The position numbers and the translations under genes were made by a program. Below the pieces are notes generated by a model. It was not told the origin of the DNA. It ran no database searches and was given only the letters and a program-made list of their open reading frames with translations. This document shows positions 1 through 5,675 of a DNA stretch of 8,667 bases, one piece after another. Source of the stretch: Candidatus Saccharimonadota bacterium (GTDB lineage: Bacteria; Patescibacteriota; Saccharimonadia; Saccharimonadales; Saccharimonadaceae); the NCBI GenBank assembly GCA_017515925.1, contig JAFWEB010000073.1, positions 1-8,667 on the forward strand, written 5' to 3'. How positions within the stretch are numbered: the first letter of the stretch is position 1; each line of letters begins with the position of its first letter.

Positions 1-1365
1 AGTGTCATATTCTGTGCCGAGAAGATCGTTGATTTCTTTTGTTGTAATTTTTACAACATTTTTCTCTGGTTTATTTGGGTATTCGTCAACTACTGCTAAC
101 ACTTCGTCATTGGTTTCTTTTGGCTCTGGGATCAACATATTGCAGGCCTGTTCCAAAACTGGTAAAGTCTGTACGGCTGGCTGGCCCTTAGTGAATCTAG
201 TAATAGCCTCGGAGAAAATGCCATGTTTCATCTGAGTCTTGCGCAAATGATAAAGTGAAAATGTAGCAGATTCCAAAATAATTTTCTTGGTAGAAGCATC
301 AATTTCGGTAGAAGCACCACCCATTGCACCGGCAAGTGCCACAGGGGTATCATTTGATGTAATCAATATGTCGTTAGCATCACACTCTATGGTCTTGCCA
401 TCGAGTAGCTGTAGTTTTTCACCATCTTTTGCGGCACGAATAGTGATTTGTGGATTGTTGGATCCGCCAACTGCGACAAATTTGTCATAGTCAAATGCGT
501 GAAGTGGCTGACCAGTCATAATCATCAAATAATTGGTGACATCGACAATTCTAGAAATACCACGCATACCAGCTTTGGCCAAAAATACATCCATATCGGA
601 GAAATATTTTTCACCCTTCAAGCTATCGTCAAATTGCAGCACCGCACAGGAGTAACGAGGACAAAGCTCAGCATCGGCAATATTTACCGAAACAAGTGGG
701 CTTTTGCCTCCAGCAGATTTTGCGGTGTCGATCAAACGATCTTTTCCTTCGTCAAACTTAGTGCCAAGGATCCCGGCAACCTCACGTGCAAAACCGATGA
801 GACCAAAGGTGTCTGGACGGTGAGTGAGAGACTTATTCTCAATATCAAGAATGATATCTTCTAGACCAAACACTTCAGCGAATAAATCGCCAGGCTTCAC
901 TGTCTCGCCAGTTCTGGCATTTTTCTGGGCAGGATTAATAACGGCGATTCCCTCATGGTCTTCACCTAGATCTAACTCGTCAATAGCAGCAAGCATACCG
1001 TTGCTTTCAAATCCACGAAGCTTCCTAACGTCTAGTTTGAAATTCTCTTCGCCATAGGTCTGTGGGACGATGGAACCCGGAGCAATCCAAACTGCTAACA
1101 TGCCAGCCTTGACATTTGGCGCACCACAAACTACCTGAATCAAATCAGATTTTCCGGCGTCAATCTTGCATAGATGGAGATGTGTTTCTGGAATTGCTTC
1201 ACATTCAACAACTTTTACAATGAAGATACCTTCGTATTTTGGTGCAAGATTAATTGCCTCCTCTACTTCTACTAGGCGAGAGCCAATCAATTTTACCAAT
1301 TCCTGAGTTTCAATTTTCCCTGCTTCTGGGACTAATTTTTTGATTTCGTTTAGACTAATTCTCAT
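1..1365 (-). CDS. pheT: Phenylalanyl-tRNA synthetase beta subunit, N-terminal 455 residues (runs off the left edge)
   Basis: PheT is the beta chain of the alpha2-beta2 synthetase that charges tRNA-Phe in the cytoplasm; it carries tRNA-binding and editing modules. I translated the minus strand from the ATG at 1365 and it stays open for 455 codons to base 1. The EMAP/OB-type tRNA-binding domain is at about residues 44-150 (IQVVCGAPNVKAGM near 76-89). The B3/B4 editing domain covers about 215-395 and includes DVTNYLM (275-281) and GQPLHAFDYDK (285-295). DIENKSLTHRPD (174-185) precedes it, and a B5 domain begins near 437. Bacterial PheT is usually about 800 aa, so a little over half is present; the catalytic-like core and the C-terminal anticodon-binding domain lie outside. 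The start is fixed by a GAGGAG ribosome site. It follows pheS after 15 bases, so the two are almost certainly co-transcribed. No damage is visible. Confidence 0.96.
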   Translation of the reverse strand, partial: MRISLNEIKKLVPEAGKIETQELVKLIGSRLVEVEEAINLAPKYEGIFIVKVVECEAIPETHLHLCKIDAGKSDLIQVVCGAPNVKAGMLAVWIAPGSIVPQTYGEENFKLDVRKLRGFESNGMLAAIDELDLGEDHEGIAVINPAQKNARTGETVKPGDLFAEVFGLEDIILDIENKSLTHRPDTFGLIGFAREVAGILGTKFDEGKDRLIDTAKSAGGKSPLVSVNIADAELCPRYSCAVLQFDDSLKGEKYFSDMDVFLAKAGMRGISRIVDVTNYLMIMTGQPLHAFDYDKFVAVGGSNNPQITIRAAKDGEKLQLLDGKTIECDANDILITSNDTPVALAGAMGGASTEIDASTKKIILESATFSLYHLRKTQMKHGIFSEAITRFTKGQPAVQTLPVLEQACNMLIPEPKETNDEVLAVVDEYPNKPEKNVVKITTKEINDLLGTEYDT

Positions 1366-1370
1366 ATTTG

Positions 1371-1376
1371 CTCCTC
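1371..1376 (-). promoter_or_regulatory. Shine-Dalgarno site of pheT
   Basis: GAGGAG on the minus strand lies 5 bases before the pheT ATG, inside the 15-base gap after the pheS stop. It supports the ATG at 1365. It also shows that SD-led initiation is used for this internal operon gene, while pheS itself appears leaderless. Confidence 0.8.
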
Positions 1377-1380
1377 GACC

Positions 1381-2328
1381 TTAAAATTCCTTTAGAAAAT
1401 CTAATTTACCAGATTCGAAATAACGCACGTCATTGATTCTGTATTTCAACATCACCAAGCGATCGATACCACCACCCCAAGCAAATCCTTTGTATTTAGT
1501 AGGATCGATACCAGCCATTTTTAGCACATTTGGATGAACCATGCCACAGCCGCCCATCTCTAGCCAACCATCACCCTTGCCACCGAGAGATTTCGGCTTT
1601 TCAATCAAGAATTCTACGGATGGCTCGGTGAATGGGAAATAGCCTGGCTGAGTCTTGATATTTAATTTTTGACCATAGTATGTCTCAAAGAATTTTTTCC
1701 AAGTGCCAAGTAACATACCCATAGTGGCATTTTCTGATACAAAAATACCTTCGCACTGGTAGAAAGTGTGCTCGTGAGTAGCATCGACATCTTCGTTGCG
1801 GAAGACGCGGCCTGGAATTACTACTGCAATTTGACCGCCCTCATCGAGGTTCTTCTTGTATTTTTTCAGAGCACGGTGTTGCATAGTGGATGTGTGAGCT
1901 GGTGGGATATATCCCTCGGCTGTACGGAAAGTATCGTATCCGTCCCTAGCTGGATGGCCCTCTGGGAAATTCAAAGATTCGAACATATGAAATTCGTCGT
2001 CAAGTTGCTGAGCTTCCATAATGTCAAAGCCCATGCGAGAAAAAATATCAAGCACACGGTTAAACTCCATCATCAGTGGGTGCTTGGTGCCACGTTTAAA
2101 TGACGGGATTTCGGTATTTGGTGCAGATGGAGCAGTGATATCAATTGGTGTGATATTTTCTGATTCTTCTGCATCTAAAGCTGCCTGCAATTCTTTTTGC
2201 AGAGCTTCACGTTTTTTATTGAGCTCCTGACCAAAAGCCTTGCGATCTTCGGCCGGAATGGTTTTGATTTTGGCATATTCGGCATTTAGAGCCTTCAAAT
2301 CTGCCTTGATTTTCTCTACACTTGACAT
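1381..2328 (-). CDS. pheS: Phenylalanyl-tRNA synthetase alpha subunit
   Basis: PheS is the catalytic alpha chain of phenylalanyl-tRNA synthetase (class II), which joins Phe to tRNA-Phe using ATP. The 315-residue product has a charged N-terminal helical segment (about 1-55), likely the usual coiled coil. HPLMMEFNRVLDIF (83-96) corresponds to the motif 1 region. Motif 2 is GRVFRNEDVDATHEHTF (173-189), followed by YQCEGIFV. LEMGGCGMVHPNVL lies at 256-269, and motif 3 is GFAWGGGIDRLVM (281-293). Bacterial PheS is typically about 325-350 aa, so this one is slightly short, mainly at the N-terminus. I chose the ATG at 2328 rather than the in-frame ATG at 2358: the extended -10 box at 2335-2343 places the expected transcription start on the A of the 2328 ATG, and the upstream ten codons lie in the terminator/promoter region. 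pheT follows 15 bases downstream. Confidence 0.97.
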   Translation of the reverse strand: MSSVEKIKADLKALNAEYAKIKTIPAEDRKAFGQELNKKREALQKELQAALDAEESENITPIDITAPSAPNTEIPSFKRGTKHPLMMEFNRVLDIFSRMGFDIMEAQQLDDEFHMFESLNFPEGHPARDGYDTFRTAEGYIPPAHTSTMQHRALKKYKKNLDEGGQIAVVIPGRVFRNEDVDATHEHTFYQCEGIFVSENATMGMLLGTWKKFFETYYGQKLNIKTQPGYFPFTEPSVEFLIEKPKSLGGKGDGWLEMGGCGMVHPNVLKMAGIDPTKYKGFAWGGGIDRLVMLKYRINDVRYFESGKLDFLKEF

Positions 2329-2334
2329 AGGATT

Positions 2335-2343
2335 ATTATACCA
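2335..2343 (-). promoter_or_regulatory. Extended -10 promoter of pheST, predicted leaderless
   Basis: The minus strand reads TGG-TATAAT and then six bases (AATCCT) before ATG. The usual start about 7 bases after the -10 falls on the A of the pheS ATG (2328), which predicts an mRNA with no 5' UTR. No convincing -35 is seen at 16-18 bases; that region is occupied by the terminator of the preceding gene. Confidence 0.7.
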
Positions 2344-2344
2344 C

Positions 2345-2379
2345 AAAAAACACCTCATTAATACTTAAATAAGGTGTTT
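2345..2379 (-). terminator. Intrinsic terminator after the small membrane protein gene
   Basis: On the minus strand AAACACCT (2379-2372) pairs with AGGTGTTT (2355-2348). The stem continues inward with T·G, A-T, T-A and T-A pairs around a short AT-rich loop. A run of six T (2350-2345) forms and follows the 3' arm. It begins only 5 bases after the stop codon at 2385 and ends just before the pheS -10, so it separates the two transcription units. Confidence 0.82.
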
Positions 2380-2384
2380 AATGA

Positions 2385-2612
2385 TTAGATCATCACCATC
2401 ACAACAATAGAAATGATTGCCAAAATGACAAGAACAACCCAAATCCATGTGTATTTGCCGGTTGTTTTCAAATCTTTTGCATAATCCGAATCTTCCACCA
2501 AATCAGGATCTTGACCTCGCTCAGTCTCTGCGGCTCTAGCGCGAAGATCAGCAGCAATTCTGTCGTTGAGACGTGAATTCTCTTCGTTAGATTTTGATAC
2601 CATTATTCCCAT
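2385..2612 (-). CDS. Small tail-anchored membrane protein of unknown function
   Basis: I do not recognise the family. The product is about 75 residues: a hydrophilic, charged, probably helical N-terminal part (about 1-52; many Glu, Asp, Arg) and one C-terminal hydrophobic segment (about 55-74, starting YTWIWVVLVIL) that ends at the C-terminus. This is a tail-anchor layout with the N-terminal part predicted in the cytoplasm. An in-frame ATG exists at 2636 but lies upstream of the promoter -10 (2622-2627), so it cannot be in the mRNA. ATG 2612 gives a leader of about 3 bases; ATG 2603 (starting MVSKSNEEN) is an equally possible start. It is transcribed alone: its own promoter is upstream and a terminator follows immediately. 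It diverges from the aquaporin gene across the structured repeat. Its compact expression signals argue that it is a real gene. Confidence 0.72.
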   Translation of the reverse strand: MGIMVSKSNEENSRLNDRIAADLRARAAETERGQDPDLVEDSDYAKDLKTTGKYTWIWVVLVILAIISIVVMVMI

Positions 2613-2621
2613 AATATTTTT

Positions 2622-2651
2622 ATTATAGCATAACAATTATAGTAATAGCAA
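2622..2651 (-). promoter_or_regulatory. Promoter of the small membrane protein gene
   Basis: The minus strand has TTGCTA as -35 (2651-2646), an 18-base spacer, and an extended -10 TGC-TATAAT (2630-2622). The expected start near 2615 leaves only about 3 bases before the ATG at 2612. The -35 directly touches the left end of the structured inverted repeat (2652). Confidence 0.7.
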
Positions 2652-2793
2652 GGCATCCGGGAAACGAGCCTATATGATCATTTCTGCGGGTAATATATCG
2701 CGACGGGCGATAGCTTAGGCGATTATACCCGTAACGACGGGATATAATCGCCGGCCCGCAGTGGGCATATAGGCGAATTTCCATCAGGATGCC
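2652..2793. repeat. 142-bp nested inverted repeat, foldable into a Y-shaped three-way-junction structure
   Basis: Six helices can be read directly. P1 is 2652-2658 with 2787-2793 (GGCATCC/GGATGCC). P1b is 2660-2664 with 2778-2782 (GGAAA/TTTCC). P2 is 2668-2676 with 2766-2774 (GCCTATATG/CATATAGGC). P3 is 2684-2690 with 2755-2761 (CTGCGGG/CCCGCAG). P3 encloses two hairpins: P4, 2696-2701 with 2707-2712 (TATCGC/GCGATA, 5-base loop), and P5, 2718-2732 with 2737-2752 (15 pairs, loop AACG, one bulged A at 2742). About 49 pairs use 98 of 142 bases. It fills the gap between two divergent promoters, and no T-run follows on either strand, so it does not look like a terminator. It could be a structured RNA gene, a palindromic mobile element of MITE/REP type, or a DNA-level regulatory structure; the sequence does not decide. 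I see no clear target-site duplication and no match to 5S, SRP, 6S, tmRNA or a riboswitch that I know. Confidence 0.85.
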
Positions 2794-2800
2794 GAATGTG

Positions 2801-2809
2801 TGCTATAAT
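2801..2809 (+). promoter_or_regulatory. Extended -10 promoter of the aquaporin-family gene
   Basis: TGC-TATAAT with expected start near 2816, giving a leader of about 22 bases that carries the SD site. No good -35 is visible; the -35 region overlaps the right arm of the structured repeat (ending 2793), so folding or protein binding there could affect this promoter. Confidence 0.7.
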
Positions 2810-2826
2810 GAATCTATATACCAATT

Positions 2827-2833
2827 AAGGAGG
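2827..2833 (+). promoter_or_regulatory. Strong Shine-Dalgarno site of the aquaporin-family gene
   Basis: AAGGAGG, 4 bases before the ATG at 2838. It is a near-perfect anti-SD complement and fixes the start codon. It contrasts with the leaderless or nearly leaderless neighbours. Confidence 0.85.
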
Positions 2834-2837
2834 AATA

Positions 2838-3752
2838 ATGGCTACAACAAAGTCAAAGAAGACCGCGAAGAAAGCTTCTTCAAAGTCCAAAGCCACTGCT
2901 TCTACTGCGAGCGTAGAAACTAAGGCTATTGTTTCGGCCACTACAGATGAAAGTCCAATGAAGGGATTCTTCGACCGTAAGTGTGATCCGAACGAAAACA
3001 TTCTAACAATCTTTAAGAACCCACGCATCTATGGCGCAATCCTTGGTGAGGTTATCGGCACAATGCTTCTTACCATGATTCTATTGCTCCTTGGTGTTTA
3101 CCAGCCAATGTATATCATGTTTGGCATGATTGCAATTACCGGTGCTGTATATGGTCTTTCTGGTGCAAACCTCAACCCTATCATCACCGTCGGTATGATG
3201 GCAAGCCGCCGCATTTCTGCAATCCGCGGTATTGTCTACATCCTTGCTCAGGTTCTTGGTGCATGGTTCGCATTCTTGCTTTCTAGCGCATTCATCGGCA
3301 CAGCTGGTGAAGATGCAGGTGCTAAGCTTCCTGTCATGGCAGAAATTCCAGATGGCAAGTTCTGGGTAGTAACAATGATTGAGTTCGTTGGCGCTATCAT
3401 GCTTGGCTTCTTCTTCGTACGTGCACTTATGTACAAGAGAAGCACTCTTACCTTTGCTACAATCTATGGCACTGGTATCTGTGTAGCACTTCTTATCACT
3501 ATCGTTATCTCTTCTAGCTTCCTACAGCTACAGAATAACTTCATTTTGAACCCAGCAGCAGCTTTGATGTATCAGGTTCTACCAACCAGCGGCGATTCAT
3601 TCGGCGCAGTACTTGGAAACGTCTGTCTAGCACTTTTGACATACGTTGTCTTCCCAATGGTCGGTGGCGTAATCGGCTTCACACTTGGCGATGTTTCTTC
3701 TCGCCTTGCTGGCGAACCACGTTGCTGTGGCAAAGAATGCCAAAAGAAATAA
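2838..3752 (+). CDS. MIP-family channel (aquaporin/glycerol facilitator-like)
   Basis: This is a predicted inner-membrane channel of the major intrinsic protein family, which passes water, glycerol or other small neutral solutes. The 304-residue product has six hydrophobic segments (about 66-87, 91-109, 128-153, 176-198, 205-229, 256-284). The two half-repeats start with the family's conserved Glu (GEVIGT, E71; IEFVGA, E182). Half-helix B is SGANLNPIITVG (108-119), with NPI in place of NPA. Half-helix E is FILNPAAAL (235-243), with canonical NPA at 238-240. The residue after this NPA is Ala241, where most aquaporins have the Arg of the selectivity filter, so the substrate cannot be assumed to be water. 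A Lys/Ala/Ser/Thr-rich N-terminal extension (1-30, eight Lys) and a C-terminal tail with three Cys (296, 297, 301) are predicted cytoplasmic. It ends in tandem TAA TAA and has its own promoter, strong SD and terminator. Confidence 0.9.
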   Translation: MATTKSKKTAKKASSKSKATASTASVETKAIVSATTDESPMKGFFDRKCDPNENILTIFKNPRIYGAILGEVIGTMLLTMILLLLGVYQPMYIMFGMIAITGAVYGLSGANLNPIITVGMMASRRISAIRGIVYILAQVLGAWFAFLLSSAFIGTAGEDAGAKLPVMAEIPDGKFWVVTMIEFVGAIMLGFFFVRALMYKRSTLTFATIYGTGICVALLITIVISSSFLQLQNNFILNPAAALMYQVLPTSGDSFGAVLGNVCLALLTYVVFPMVGGVIGFTLGDVSSRLAGEPRCCGKECQKK

Positions 3753-3771
3753 TAACTCTTTAGCATAAATT

Positions 3772-3802
3772 AAATAGCACTTGCTCGCAGGTGCTATTTT
3801 TT
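3772..3802 (+). terminator. Intrinsic terminator after the aquaporin-family gene
   Basis: AAATAGCAC (3772-3780) and GTGCTATTT (3791-3799) form a perfect 9-bp stem with a 10-base loop, followed by T through 3802 (six T from 3797). The end of its T-run supplies the T of the TG in the next gene's extended -10, so terminator and promoter are fused. Confidence 0.88.
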
Positions 3803-3810
3803 GATAAAAT
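3781..3810 (+). promoter_or_regulatory. Promoter of the LTA-synthase-like gene, predicted near-leaderless
   Basis: An extended -10 TGA-TAAAAT (3802-3810) has a possible -35 TTGCTC (3781-3786, spacer 18) lying in the loop of the preceding terminator. The ATG at 3819 is 8 bases after the -10, so the expected leader is 0-2 bases. The in-frame TTG at 3801 would lie upstream of the transcription start and is rejected as start. Confidence 0.62.
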
Positions 3811-3818
3811 ATAAGTAT

Positions 3819-5675
3819 ATGAAGCGAGGCAATATTGCAAAAAAGACCGTCATACGTGTTGCTGTGAATATTGTGATTTTAATTATTGCTGCGCTGTTTC
3901 TGACTTGGCTTTTGGAATACAGGTATTTTATTAATAATGCTGATGATGTTTGGATCTTCGTTCGCGACCATACCAAAATTTACCTTTATAATTCCCTCAT
4001 CACACTAACAATCCTTGGCGTGATCTATGGGCTAGTACGAAGGATCTTTCTCAGCATTTCTATCAGCACAGCAGCCGTATTGATATTTGGTTATATCCAT
4101 ATTGCCAAATTTGGTTTCCGCGGTACACCACTCTTGCCAGAAGATTTCCAAATGGGTTCACAGACTGGCACATTGACGAAATTTATTGATATGTCACAAG
4201 TAGTCCGACTAATTATCGCGGTAATTCTAGTTATTATCCTAGGCATCATTATCGATCGATTGACCAAAAAATGGCTAGGCAAGGAATCAACCGAGCCAAG
4301 CAATCCTTGGTGGCGAAGATATCGCATCATTTCACGCATCGCGATTATAGCAGTATCGATTTGTGGTTTTATGATTACTACAGATTTTATCCGCCATCAC
4401 GGCAGAGAACGCGACATAGAAATCCCAATTCTAGATAGCCATTTCACCGATTGGAACCAAGTCACAAATTATTCCGACAATGGATTCTTAATTGGTTTTC
4501 TATATAATACAACCAAACTTGCTATCACCGAACCCGGTGGCTATTCCAAGGACAAAATGAAAGAAATCGATGCGAGCCTCACAGAAATGAAACAGGCTGC
4601 CGATGTAGACCGTATTAATATAGCAGATGCAGGATATAATGTGATAATCGTGCTAGACGAATCATTCTATGATCCTTCAATCATTGCCGACTATTATAAA
4701 TATTCTGGTGGCGATGTCACGCCAAACCTCCATCGTTTACAGGAGAATAATCCTAGTGGCTATTTGTTCTCGCCAGACTACGGCGGAGGCACTGCAAATA
4801 TCGAATTTGAGACTCTGACTGGACTGACTAATTACTGGCTAAAAACCGTACCATACACCAATCTCATCACCAAACAAAAATCCGTCCCGAGCTTAGCTTC
4901 CTACATGAAATCTGCCGGGCTTCACACTGTGGCTATCCATCCATTTGTTGGCGGAATGTATAAACGCGAAGAAGTGCTACCGAGATTTGGATTCGACGAA
5001 TTTATTGATATCCAGGACTTTTCCGATGCTGAACACGACGGTTCTAGCGAATACGTAAACGATCGCACGACATATAATAAAACTCTGGATTATATTAAGA
5101 ACACACCAGAAAAAGATTTTGTTTCAGTCATCACGATGCAGAACCATGCACCATATATAGAGAACGAATACGGCGATCCGAAGTTCATCATTTCTGGCAT
5201 TGATAATGAAGCAGAAAAATCATCCGCCGAAACTTATATGATGTCACTCAATAAATCCGATCAATATTTGGGTGAATTCATTGATAACCTAGGTAATTTC
5301 GAAGAAAAAACCATCGTTCTAGCTTACGGTGATCACGCACCAGGTGTATATTCATCCGTGCTAGAAAACGAAAATCCTGAGATTTCTAATTTGGTGAGAT
5401 TGACACCATTTATCCTCTATGCAAATTTTGATACTGAATCTGAGCCAGTTAAACTTCCTACCACTACGCCAAACTGCCTAGGTAATTTCCTACTCAACTA
5501 TTACAATTTACAAAAACCAGCAAACTATTATCTATTGGATACAGTTTGTGAACAGACCCCAATACTGACTGATATATATTTTGGCAGCACAGCCCCAGCC
5601 GAAAGCACAGAACTAGGCAACTACAATCTACTTACCTATGACCTTACGGCCGGTAAACAATACATACTGAAATAA
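3819..5675 (+). CDS. LTA-synthase-like membrane phosphoglycerol transferase (alkaline phosphatase/sulfatase fold)
   Basis: The 618-residue product has an N-terminal membrane domain and a C-terminal outer catalytic domain of the sulfatase superfamily, the LtaS/OpgB-type architecture. Those enzymes move glycerol phosphate from phosphatidylglycerol onto a polymer or glycan outside the membrane. About five hydrophobic segments lie at 15-32, 56-73, 78-95, 128-145 and 170-187. Family positions in the outer domain: VIIVLDESFYD (metal-binding Glu281), GGGTANIEFETLTG (candidate nucleophile Thr325), HPFVGGMYKRE (His374, Arg383), TMQNHAPY (His443), and AYGDHAPG (Asp505 and His506, metal ligands). All metal-site and nucleophile positions I can assign are intact, so it should be active. 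No glycolipid synthase or other teichoic-acid gene is in the window, so the acceptor polymer is unknown. Related sulfatase-fold phosphotransferases such as phosphoethanolamine transferases are a less likely alternative. It is preceded by a terminator, is probably monocistronic, and abuts the convergent metG. Confidence 0.88.
   Translation: MKRGNIAKKTVIRVAVNIVILIIAALFLTWLLEYRYFINNADDVWIFVRDHTKIYLYNSLITLTILGVIYGLVRRIFLSISISTAAVLIFGYIHIAKFGFRGTPLLPEDFQMGSQTGTLTKFIDMSQVVRLIIAVILVIILGIIIDRLTKKWLGKESTEPSNPWWRRYRIISRIAIIAVSICGFMITTDFIRHHGRERDIEIPILDSHFTDWNQVTNYSDNGFLIGFLYNTTKLAITEPGGYSKDKMKEIDASLTEMKQAADVDRINIADAGYNVIIVLDESFYDPSIIADYYKYSGGDVTPNLHRLQENNPSGYLFSPDYGGGTANIEFETLTGLTNYWLKTVPYTNLITKQKSVPSLASYMKSAGLHTVAIHPFVGGMYKREEVLPRFGFDEFIDIQDFSDAEHDGSSEYVNDRTTYNKTLDYIKNTPEKDFVSVITMQNHAPYIENEYGDPKFIISGIDNEAEKSSAETYMMSLNKSDQYLGEFIDNLGNFEEKTIVLAYGDHAPGVYSSVLENENPEISNLVRLTPFILYANFDTESEPVKLPTTTPNCLGNFLLNYYNLQKPANYYLLDTVCEQTPILTDIYFGSTAPAESTELGNYNLLTYDLTAGKQYILK

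Noticed and set aside
2..1057. Four plus-strand open frames of 67-138 codons
   Set aside because: They lie antisense to pheT, whose translation matches the family along its whole length; none has start signals or recognisable content.
2638..2643. TATAGT on the plus strand as a promoter for a transcript starting at the base of the structured repeat
   Set aside because: The predicted start would fit at about 2650, but there is no TG extension and no -35, unlike every other promoter here; too weak to list as a feature.
2652..2793. Hammerhead ribozyme or 5S-like RNA in the three-way-junction element
   Set aside because: The junction lacks the hammerhead core (no CUGANGA and GAAAC pair on the same strand in the right places). 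The sequence also lacks the conserved 5S loops; only the Y shape is shared.
3801..3818. TTG start for the LTA-synthase-like gene, adding six residues
   Set aside because: The TTG lies in the terminator T-run and overlaps the -10 box, upstream of the expected transcription start; ATG 3819 fits better.
5644..5656. TTACGGCCGGTAA near the end of the LTA-synthase-like gene as a terminator hairpin
   Set aside because: Only a 4-bp stem around a 5-base loop, inside the coding region and without a following T-run.
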